From the NCBI GenBank assembly GCA_949825045.1, contig OX463812.1:5750661-5814660 (forward strand): a stretch of 64,000 bases of DNA. Direction: 5' to 3'. Origin of the DNA: Argyresthia goedartella. Its lineage: Eukaryota > Arthropoda > Insecta > Lepidoptera > Argyresthiidae. Shown piece by piece: positions 47,101 to 59,100 of this stretch; the stretch's first letter is position 1; each line of letters starts with the position of its first letter. The translations under genes were made by a program, and so were the position numbers. The notes under the pieces were generated by a model. It searched no databases and was not told the origin of the DNA. It saw nothing but the letters and a program-made list of their open reading frames with translations.

Positions 47101-50100
47101 GATAGACTTAGCTCAGGATAGGAAATTGCTGTTGTAACATGGTGAGCAGTTGGATGCTTAATAAAAATACATTACATGATACACAAGAGAACAGAAGAGA
47201 ACGAATTAACACAGGTACACACACAGACACACAATGGAGCACCATTGATAGCAAATTGCAGTGGGGACCCCACATAGATAAATTGGCTGGTAAATTAAGT
47301 TCTGCGGCTTACGCTGTTAAGAACATCAGACAAAGCACGGATGTGGCTACATCTAGGCTAGTATATTTTAGTTACTTTCATAGTGTGATGTCCTATGGTA
47401 TCTTGTTGTGGGGGAAAGCAGCGGATATTCAAACTATTTTTATTTTACAGAAAAGAGCAGCTATTCGAGCAATTTATAATTTAAAACAAACAGACTCTTT
47501 AAGAGAGCTTTTTAAAGAAATTGACATCCTAACAGTAGCTAGTCAATTTATTTTCGAAAATATAATGTATGTACGCAAGAACCTTACAACATTCTCCAAA
47601 CTTAGCGATAGCTGTAATGTTAACCTAAGAAATAATCACATACTATGTGCGCCCCGATTTAGACTCGCGAAGGTTAGGAATTCATTCAAGGGTCAGTGCA
47701 TTCTCTACTATAACAAGATACCTCTGGAGATTTCAAAATTGCCATTTGAGCAATTTAAAAAGCATGTTAAAGCGACTTTGTCGAAAAAGGGATATTACAA
47801 TGTTCAAGATTACTTAAATGACAGGACTGTATGGGGTTAATCTGGCTCAACACAGACCATGCTGTTAATAGTTTTGTAATTATTTATTCCTGCTTATTAA
47901 TCATAAGAATTAATGTTTTCATATTTGTATTAGTTAAGTACAACCTATTTTTAAAAGAGATCTAAAAATCAATCTGTGGGAGTTTCTACGCCCTTCTTCT
48001 CCCACAGAGGTCCAATGTAGAGAGAGGCAAAAAATGACGTTTGCTAAGCATATGTAAATATCTACAGTAATAAAGTACTTTGACTTTGACTTTGGAGATA
48101 AAATAAGACATTGATATGCTTTCACTCTCAGGTCTTACTTCATATAAGCAGCAATAAGGTTCCTCATTGTTGTATAGTTGTTACACCGCGACAGGTCGCT
48201 GGCCATCCAGGATCCTGAACACCCGGTCTCTGCCTCTACCAGCGCCCATACATACTCGGTTGTACACTGTTGAAGGGATGATACAGGTGGATACAGTAGT
48301 ATTAAGGAAATGCGTTTCACTTATGGCACTTTTTCGGACGTCATTCTGAAGAACCACACGGTTTTTTTTTTTTTTTACAATGCTACAAGAATTTTTAAAC
48401 GGGATTTTGTATGCGGAACAATTTTTTGTTACAGCCTAGTATTTTCTGTCGAGCTTTCAATTGTTTTGATAACCATTACATTTTGATTATTGTGTCTATC
48501 AACACATTCTAGTAATCTGTGTACTTGTAAGGACTACTAACAAGATGTTAAGCCAACTATGAGGAATGGTGTCATTATGATTCATTAGTTGTCATTACTT
48601 TTACCAAAATTAACATCGTTTACCCCACTGTCGTAGATAGCGTCTAGTTTAAATGATGTTGGCGTCTACAATATTGTAGGTACACGGGCGGGGGGTAAGG
48701 TACGCCGCGAGCCCGCCGCGGGTAAATTTTTGAATCGACATAGCTAAGGAGGGGGGTGGGGGGGAGGGGGGGTGGGGGGTCCCCCTACCCCCCCATATAG
48801 TTTTTAAAGTGCGGAAATGTATACTTTTTGAGATATGATTTTTTTAAGTTTTGAGGTTAGATTCATCTGATTTGATAGGAAAATGAAGAAAAACACCATA
48901 TTTATGACACCAATCTATTCAATTTTATAGACCTATCCTTAGTATTTACACAGGAACTGACCTAAAACAAACATTTCGGTTTAGTGAAACTAGATGGGGT
49001 CGCCTCGCTCCGCTCCGCTTCACTCGGCTCCGGGTCGTTCATAACGTTGTGACCTAATACAACCTATCTTTAGTATTTACACAGAAAGTGACCTAAAACA
49101 AACATTTCGGTTTAGTGAAACTAGATGGGGTCGCCTCGCTCCGCTCCGCTTCACTCGGCTCCGGGTCGTTCATAACGTTGTGACCTAACACAACCTATCT
49201 TTAGTATTTACACAGAAAGTGACCTAAAACAAACATTTCGGTTTAGTGAAACTAGATGGGGTCGCCTCGCTCCTCTATTCAATTTTATAGACATATCTAA
49301 TTGCGTTCAACTAGGTGTGCACTGTGTACGGCACAGTCTTGATGTTTCAACCAGGCCTTGCTGTTCAGCAAAGACCACACACTTTTCTCTGGTGTTCAAC
49401 TTTTCTATCAATTTCCCTATATTCCACATGGCGGCCACTTCAGCAGAGTATAAATTTCGCCGAACAAACGATTCATCGTCGTCGGAACTATAATCCGACA
49501 TTGATGATTGCGCTTCTTCTACTTCCAAACGACGACGCCGAGTTCCACCACTCGTCAATGGTTGCTCTCCATCTTGCACCTGCCGCCGTCGAGAAGCACC
49601 GCTCGTCGATGGTTCGTCCTCCATTTCAAACAGCAAATCGATGTCCGGGGTAACAGCAGAGGTCAATAGTAATTGCGAGCAAGGGTCCAAAATACAAGCA
49701 GAGGTCGGTCGGTTGTAGGATACACAAAACAAGTCTAAAGGGATAGCCAAAGTCGTCGTAAACAACAGAAATAACACGGAAAAGTACATTCGCGTAGCTA
49801 CGAGAGAAACGGAATGAAGATGCATCATTTTTCGACCACAGACGAACATTAATGTCAACATAGATAAAAATGTATAGTAGGAAAAATGTCAATACCACAG
49901 ACAAAACGTCATAATTTTGTCTGTGAATTGTACTATTTTTGTCTGTGAATGGTACTTTTGCGTTTCGTTTCGCCGATTTTCGTAGTAAAATGCGTTTCGT
50001 TCACCAATCTTCAATGTGGATTTCCAGAAAAACTATGCATTTCCGCGCAAAAAGAAAAGCACTTTGGTATGAAAAGCGAGTGCCAGCTATCCATTAAGCA

Positions 50101-53100
50101 TATCATTTTATTCAAAAAAAGCTATATCTGTTTAAAAACCAACCCAAAATTATACTTACTCAATTAAACGAATTAATATATTATTTTCCATCATCGCACC
50201 ACTCGCCTTCGGCCGGGATTCATCCACACACCTTAGAGCCAAAATAGTCGCGTACTGTTATCTATTGAAATAATTTTCTTCCCCGTACGCTCAGCCTGTG
50301 GAATGAGTTGCCTGCTGAGATTTTCCCGGAAGACTACTGCACGGGGTTCTTCATGAAGGGCCCTAAAGTTTTCTTACAGGGTCGGCGTCGCGCAATTAAT
50401 GCCCCTGGTGTTGCCGTGTGCCTGCGTGCCATCTTAGTGGTATAAAAAAAGTATTAAGTACTTATAATAGGTACTTACACTTTTTGTTTTCATTTACAGA
50501 TAATAAAATCGACGCCAGTACTTTTGAGTCTTCTAGATGAAAAGGTGAATAAAGAAATGGTTAAGCCAGTTCGAGATCGTGCCAGATTCATATCAAATAA
50601 AATAAAATTGGAAAGAAATTAAAAATGAGTCAACTTCAAGACAAGACAACAATATTTTACTGAAATCTAGGTAATTACTGCTCCAAGTGCAGTAGTGTAA
50701 GCATCCACTTCTGCATCCATTGTAATTTTTTATCTAACTATGCTTTAATAGCTAATATTGCATTAATAAAATAGTAACAAATCTAAAAAGGTCTATTGTA
50801 TGTTAGAATGTAATCTCATTCCTATTTTTATTTTGCTCATTGCTATTTTTTAAATTACCCAAATATTATAGTACTTAGCAGTATTTTGGACTGTAATAAC
50901 GTTGTGGGGATTATAAACCTTTATATACATAAATGCGTTTAATATACGGACACTAAAGTACAAAAAATACTTGATTCAGTGCGACGATGGCTTCCTAAAA
51001 ATAGGTTTCATATTTAGCAGTGAATTATGAAATATTTCGTACTTATTTTAACCGTTTATTAAGTAGATTTATTACTTGTATAAAGGTCTAATAATAAAGT
51101 ATATACTGGTGCCAATTCGGAGTTGCACAATTTCAGTTTATATGAGTTTAAACCCTTTAACCTTGACATATTTGACAGAACTTGTATGGTGATTCTGTCA
51201 AATTTGACAAGTTGGGCAGGATTAAACGTAACGAAATACTGGGTGACATTTAATCAGCTGACCATATTTTGGGAAATGATAGCAGGTACCCATAATTATT
51301 AACAACTTTTCCCAAGAAACACATGGTCGCAAACGAAAACAAAATTTGGGTCTCCCATAGTAACTTGTAACCAGCTGATCGGGTCAATATACTGAGGGAC
51401 GGAAAATATTTTTTATTTGCGACCATGTTTCTTTGGGAAAGTTGCTCATAATAATCGAAACAATGATTCCCCAAAATATGGTCAGTTAATTAAATGTCAC
51501 CTTGTATATTGTAGGGGTAACTATGTAGTTTGCAACCTGTACAAAAAATTTACCATTGATATTGTCGTATACACATAATGACTAGTTTTCTGTACAATGC
51601 CATTTTACGAGATTGAACTAATAGTCGCAACTATACTTAGAGTTGTCACATATACTACCAAAAAAATTGTATGGCGTACCAGAATCTGGTTATCGTATCT
51701 ATATACGAGATTTTTTTCCATGCAATGAAGGTCATTCAGGCAATGTGTGTCTGTATGTAAATATAAAATCGGTCAAGTACGAGTCGAACTCACACACGAA
51801 GGGTTCCTTGCCATCGTATCACAAATAACGCAAATGAAACACGTGTCGTGTATGGGAACCCCCCTTAATTTTTTTATCGCGTGAAGTTTATTATTTGTTG
51901 CTTTAGTGTATCGGAATCAACGAGCACAAATTATTATTTTTTTGCTTTGCAGAAAAAGGGTATAAGTATATGAAGAGCGAGAGAGATCAGAAAGATTGTA
52001 ATCTGGAAGCAGGTCTTGGGCACTTATTGTCTATGAAGGTCAGCCTATGAACCCACACATCTCATACCATGTGAACATTTTTTATAAATCCTACAGACCC
52101 TATGAGGGTTTGGGGTTTGCAAGGTAGGACCTTCAACAGTGACATTGCGTTGATATGACAACCGCTCCGTGGCTTTCCTGGTCCAGAGGATCTTGCTCGC
52201 TGTGCAGCGGCACTTTTGGGCGGAGCGATAACGTATACATTTTTTTTGACAAAGCCTTTGTCGTGGATTTCCACGAATCCCTAAGTGAGTGAAATTAGAC
52301 ACTGGCAGAAATGGCTGTGTTCATACGGCTGATTGCCATTTGGAAAAAAAATGAAGATAGTAGCAAGAATGGCGGGAAACAGAACTCCGCCGGCAGTGCA
52401 GGATAACACGTTGCCTGATTTAAGAAGTGCACGAGAAGAAGCTGGAATATTGGTGAGTGAGATTGAATACTTATATGCTTAAAGACTCTTTTTCTACATA
52501 AGATTACCTACACAAGATAATGTGACACTAACCGCTTTGTAGATAAAACTAGAGATGGCTAAGATTTCAATAGCCAAAGCCAACCAATACGTCGATCAGA
52601 GATAGCTGACTAAGTTAACGCAGTCGATCGCTGGACTAAAGATAGAAATAGTCCAGCGTTAGAGACCTAGAGATGGTCAGCTATGGACGAGGGGTTGGCG
52701 GTGGCCCTTAGAGGGGCTTTGTCCCATGAAAGCAACGAACAAGATAAGTGGTCAGAAACTAGACAGTCAATGGGAGTAGGTAATAGATAACATCATCTAA
52801 ACTAACCACGTGAGACCTGACCCAAACTAACTGGTAGAGGTGGAAATGCGAAAGCCTAACGATCTAGGCTAGATCAGGCCTAAACTAACTAGGTCAGAAG
52901 CACATCGCTAAAGCCTTAACTAACTAAGCCTAGATTAGCAATTATTTACTCCCTAAGATTGTGCCTCCATAAGCCTGAATTGTGGCTGCCTATCAGATTA
53001 GCTTTCAGTAGAAGTGCATATAGTTAGAGATAAATGTAGAATTAATATAGAAAGGGAAAGAGTCGCTTTATATCGCAATAAGTAGGTAGAAAATATTCGT

Positions 53101-56100
53101 TGAACCGCTAGTTTATTGTGTCGTATTTTGTATTTTCATATTCATATTAATATTCTTTATTGCACAGAAAACATAGATAAACAGACAGTTACAATAAATT
53201 TTATAGGCAAAGGCGAGCTTATCTCTAAAAAGGGATTTCTTCCAGCAAACCTAGGCAAGACTGGAGTGTTTATGAAAAAGGACAGTACTATTTACACCTA
53301 TTAAAACCCAGGGTAATTTTTCCACCACAAACAGCGTTGTGTGGATATTTGAAATTATATTTTATATATCAGAGTTCGATTAATATGGCACAGTATGGCT
53401 GAATCTTACTCGTATCAGGGTAAAGGCCTGTGCCCCTCGGTGGGGTCATTAATGGGCTACATTTATATAATGTGGTACAATTCTTATGTACTCTTATCTA
53501 CACACGTATCATAAACCCTCTTTACTGCGTACAAAAACCGCACGTTACCATCAGCATAATGTTAAACTACTTGGTAAAAACTCATTTCTTATCTGAAAAA
53601 TTACATATTATGACATTCAAATTTCAAACGCCGACGCCCGACTCGTGCCGCCCCTAGTTTGTCTGTAAAGTTGGTACTGACATTCAAATTTCGAACGCCG
53701 ACGCCCGAAGTTGGTGCTACAGAACAAGCTAAACAACTGCAGAGCCACAATGCCGGTCAAACATGCGGCTCCTGTACACATCAAAGAGAGCTTATGATAT
53801 GTGTGTAGATAAACTAGTGTATGTAACTGTACATAATTAGGCATTAAAACTCTCGAGTGATATTATCATGAAACTCGCCTTCGGCTCGTTTCATAAACCC
53901 ACTCTCGAGTATTAATGCCCTCCATTATGTAGCAGTCACATAAACCACTATTATCGTGTGTGGAATATAATGATCTTAGTACCTGGTTGGCACTGTAGTC
54001 GGCCCTATAAGTGCACACATCGTCCTCCTCACTGAGCTTGTGGTACTGGTCCACAGTGAGTTTCACGTCGACTTCCTCTCCAGTGTTGATGTAAAGGTAC
54101 TCGACCAGCCCGCCATTGTGGACCTCCACTTCTGTGATATTTGCATACAAAGTAAAGTTACTACTACAGCTGGAACGACAGCAAACAGGCCCTCTATGCT
54201 ACTAAGCACAAGCCTCACCCAAGCCTATCGCAGGCTCGCGCTATCTCTCTCTCTCCCGACTCGATTAAACGTGACTTCCGAGCCTGCGATAGGCTGGTGT
54301 GAGGCTTGTGGTTAGAAGCATCGGGGCCCAGGTTGATAACTCAGGTCACTGACACATAAATAATGACTCAAAAAGAGACAAGTCAGAAACGTATCATCAA
54401 CTATTAGTGCCGTGTGTAGTGACCCGTTTTAATATCAAGAAAGTAAACTATTAAGTGCGTCGCATCACAGATCAACCTTATTATTTATGTCTGATAGCGT
54501 TCGCAATAGCAATCGCACAAACAATCAAAATCGCAATAAAAGACAGCTGCTGTCAAATAATCGTGTTCTGTCGCTCTGTGTTCTGTGGTGTGTATGTGTG
54601 CTCTATGGTGAAGCGGTTGAGGCTCTGCCTACCATGCGAAAGGTCCCGGGTTCGATCCCCTGCTGGGGGTAAAGAAAAAAATCCCCAGGTCTTGTATAAG
54701 TGTGTGACGTCGATATTGCTGGTTCCCACGACACAGGGTTTCCTAGTGTGGGGCCAGAAGCAATGTAAGTATGTGCCTGTATGAAAATGTTTATGTTTTA
54801 TGTTATTCTGAAATCTACAGGAATATCATTCGCTTTTGAAAAATTTACGAATCACAACACGAATATTTGACAAGAGCTGTCTTTTATTGCGACTTTCCTT
54901 GCTTCCCTGTTCTGATTATATAATAATTATATATAATAGATAGCTGACCCTGCAAACGTTGTTTTGCCATATAAATTCTATTATAGAAATTTTGAGGTGG
55001 ACCACCCTTTACCTCCAGGGGTATAAAAATAGAAAAATGCCTTTTCTCAGACCTACTAAATTAAAATGAAATTTCATTAAAATCGGTTTCGGAGGAGTAT
55101 GTCAACTAAGACTGTGATACGATAATTTTATATATAAAAAATATTAGAGCACCATGTTACACAAATCGAACTAGGCCCATAGCAAGCTCAACAAGGCTTG
55201 TGTTATGGGTACTAGACGACGATATATTTAATAGAGATAAATACTTATCTAAATACATCAAAGACTAAGAAACAAATCTCTTCACACAAATATTGACCCT
55301 TACCGGGATTCGAACCCAGGACCGTCAGCTTCATAGGCAGGGTCACTACCCGCTAGGCCAAACCGGTCGTCGAATGATGTAGATGTAAGAATTACTTGAT
55401 TTGTCAATTACGATTGCAATTTCTAGATGTCAGAGATACATAAGGCTACAGTTGCTTTTCAGTAACTCCGTGTGCTTATGGCATTACGCCTGCACACTAT
55501 GCCCTTGGATAGATTTACGGGTTGTTCCAAATACGCAATTAACGTCCCTAGATCAAGAAATCATGATAAAAACTATTTCTATCTCACTTACCAAAGTTAT
55601 CCATTGTGAACACATCCCTAACGAATGTAAGGATTTTTCAAGGACTACCATAACCAGAATTTGGTAATTATTTATTCAACTAAAGTATAAACATGCATAA
55701 AACAAACTAACCAGTATACGGCTCTCTATTGTAATGTATGAACACATGGTATCCAGGCGGGTGTATACTGGTGCTGGTGGCCAGGTCATCTGCGGTGTGC
55801 TGCAGGGTCACGGAGTAGCCAGTGGCCTTGGAAGCCTGGCTGACCAGGATCTTGGGTTTGAGGGTGAAGCAGCGGCCGTTGACCAGCCCCAGGGTGCCTA
55901 TGACTTCTACGTCTGTTGGGTAAGCGTGGTCAGTAGTCTCATCATGTAATTCTTTCATCCAGGAGTTTCAATCGAAAGCAATTGAAATTCCTTGATGACT
56001 TAATTACATGATAAGTGTACAGTGTATAGTGCTCAGAAAATGCACATTTATCTATACAGATATAGTACTGCGCAGGAGGGGAAGGCAGAGAAAATGGCCG

Positions 56101-59100
56101 TCCTATTACATTAACATAGGGAGTAGTTGCTCACGTCCGCAGGAAATGCTTGGATCCCACAGACCTACACGGTCCTCCTGGGTGGTGCTAACGATAACGA
56201 ATAACAAATCAACAATAAAAAAATTTAAGCTTCTCGCAAATTACCTGTCCAAATACAATTAAATTAGGTGACATTGGCGAAATTAATTTATTTTTTACAC
56301 CGCCTTTAATTAATAAATTGATTGATAACATTTATACATCTCCTAATCAGAACAGACACTATCGGTATGAAAATATACGTAATATACTTTTATTTAATTT
56401 TATGAAATTTTAGAACTTTTCAAGAAAATAATTGAATATTTCGAGTAATTGATGGCTTTACTTATGAGAACCATTTAAATGACCACCAAATATATTTTTC
56501 CTGCCCAAAATTGGTAAATGCTACCCAAAATGGGTAAATGACCACCAAAAGTTGCAGAAAATATCAGGGCAAAATACTGCGGTGCGAAGCCCCCTTTATC
56601 CTTCGAGTTAGGTTGAACATGTAAGAACAACAAAAAATACTTAAAACATAAACATAAAAAGAAGCTTGGTGATCATTTATCCCAACACAATTTGGTGATC
56701 GTTTACTAACTCTGGCGGTCGTTTCTAATTTATTGGTAGTAAAATAGATGCGTTTTTGGTGATCGTTTAAACATTAGCCATAACTTATTTAAATAATGCC
56801 TAAAATAACGCCCCTCGTGATTAAAAAATAAAAAAAAAAAAGTTTCCTTGAGGCTAGTTGTTTCTGGACGAAAAAAACAATGTCATTATGTAACATTCAC
56901 ACCAAACAAACAAGCCAGAAAATTGAGCAAAATACGGTCAAAGATTGGAATACTTTTCTATAAAATGATGGACTAATTAAATTGTTTTACAAAAAACTTA
57001 CGATGAATGCTGCCTATATGCTAACGATTTTAGGTGTCCTCAGTTTTTCCCTGAGTGGACCTTGGACCAATTTATTACACTAGGCGTGATTTCCTTGCTC
57101 TAATCTTAGGGTTTCACGAAGAGTTTGCTATAATCTGAGGTCGCGCCACTTTATAAGACTAAATGAAACCGGCCAAGTGCGAGTAGTACGTCGGACCCGT
57201 ACAAAATTGTACCACACCATGGTTCCATACCATTGTACTCGGAAAAACGTAAAAGGACAGTCTTTATTATCAAAAAATAAATACTAGGTAGGACTACATT
57301 CAAAGCCGTGCATCGAAACAATGAAAAAGAATTTGCATATGTCAATACCCACTTACATACTACTATGTAAGTGGGTATTGAACTATGTACTCCCTGAGTT
57401 AACGAAATTCTTTGCTCATTGAATCCGGAAGTGGATAGAAATTGAGTAACTTATTTACAGAAATAAAATCAAATATGATAAAAAACTTAATATTATTTAT
57501 TATAATTCGAATGAGACAATCGTGTGATTACAAATAACTAAGCACAAATCTCAATACCTGAAATTTAAGATCTTTTCCGATAAGATTGGGAGAGTCCAGT
57601 TTTCACTGATAAACAAATAAAACAAAATGGCCATACCAATAATTTATTGTATGGGCACATCTTTTAATTCCTAAAAACCGGTATGCTTCATTATTTGTTG
57701 TTATAGCGGCAATAGAAATAGACCCCCTGTGAAAATTTCTGCTCTCTACCTATTTCGGTTGATCCGGTAGAGCCCGGTGACAGACGGACAGACGGACAGA
57801 CGGACAGCGGAGGCTTGGTAATAAGGAACCCCAAAATCTATAACATCCATATTTGTTTACGTTCTGACTGACAACTGAGTTATTGACTGAAGGGAAAAGT
57901 ATTGATATTTCACAGTTTTACAGGAAAGCTAACATAGCGGATTTGGCGATTTGAGGACACTACGCCGTTGAGGACAAAATAAGGATATTCTGTTTTTTAC
58001 GGAAATTTCAATGATTCTTTTATATTTTAGATGGAGTTTGGTCAGAACACAATCATGTCGAAATAGTTTTATCAGTTTATCCTAGGAAATTCTTTTACAT
58101 GGCTAACTCATGTTATTCTATGATTCCAGAGAATTTGTAGGTCAGACTTGGACTAGAAAAACTTTCTCATCTTTGCTTGCGTTTAGCCGAATCAAACTGC
58201 ATTTGTCTTCTACTAGGTCGTCCGTTGGTTTTATACTCTTCAAGGCGCGTGTTAGTAGTCTTGGATGTTTATATGTGTGGACATCGCTGTTTCTGATTCC
58301 CACGAAACAGGGTATCCTAGTATGGGGCCAGAAGCAATGTGCCTGTATGTAAATGTTTATGTTAGTGAGTGTGTTTTTGGTTTTTGGGTCTTGTTTGATA
58401 ACTTACTGCTTCTAGAAGCGGACAAGCCGTACTGCACAAAGAAGTCTTCTTGCGTGAATGCGATGTCCTGCCACACCGCGTCTAAGCTCACGTTTTCGAA
58501 GTGAAAGTTGCTCCAGATGGATGTGAAGTATGGGTGGGGGTAGAGACCGTGTTGCTAGAACATTGGAACAACCATGTGATTTAGGCAAAAGTCGTCTTCT
58601 GAGGACTTCGGTCTCGGGCGTTTCGGCCGCGTACGTAACGTAACCGGCGGCGGCGGTTCGCAATCAAGTTGCGTTCAAATACGTTTTTGTCACTGTAAGA
58701 AACCAGTTACAAACAAAGAGTTTTGTGAAACTAGTTACGATAGAAGACTGTAATGACCTTGTTTGCAAAGAGGGCTATTGCCTAAAATTCTAATCAGTAA
58801 AGTACTTTACTCAAACAAAGCTAGTAATGTGCTCATTATTTTGACAACCTTCTTTGAGCAAAGTCGACATTGCCACGCTACTTGGAGGAGCGAGAAAAGG
58901 TGCCGGCAATTTCCTGTGAAAATCCATTACTGTCGTGTTTTAGCGACCGGCAATTTCCTGTCAAATTCCAAGATTGTTTAAAAAATGGTAAAATAAAAAG
59001 ATTGCGCAAAAAGGCTTTATTTAGAATTTGGTTATATGTGACAAAAAAAGAGCGAAAAAAAAAGTGTGCTGTACAACAAAAAAAAAACAACATTGATTTA

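Noticed and set aside
48931..49275. 131-bp array as a CRISPR array
   Set aside because: Units are contiguous without unique spacers and the host is a eukaryote.
49307..49861. A complete 184-residue host gene
   Set aside because: Only the last ~105 residues look protein-like; the frame ends at a tandem repeat and resembles a transposase start, so I kept it as a fragment.
54602..54672. Genuine tRNA gene on the plus strand
   Set aside because: The head has pol III boxes, but no cloverleaf acceptor stem, and the tail is shared with other SINE copies.
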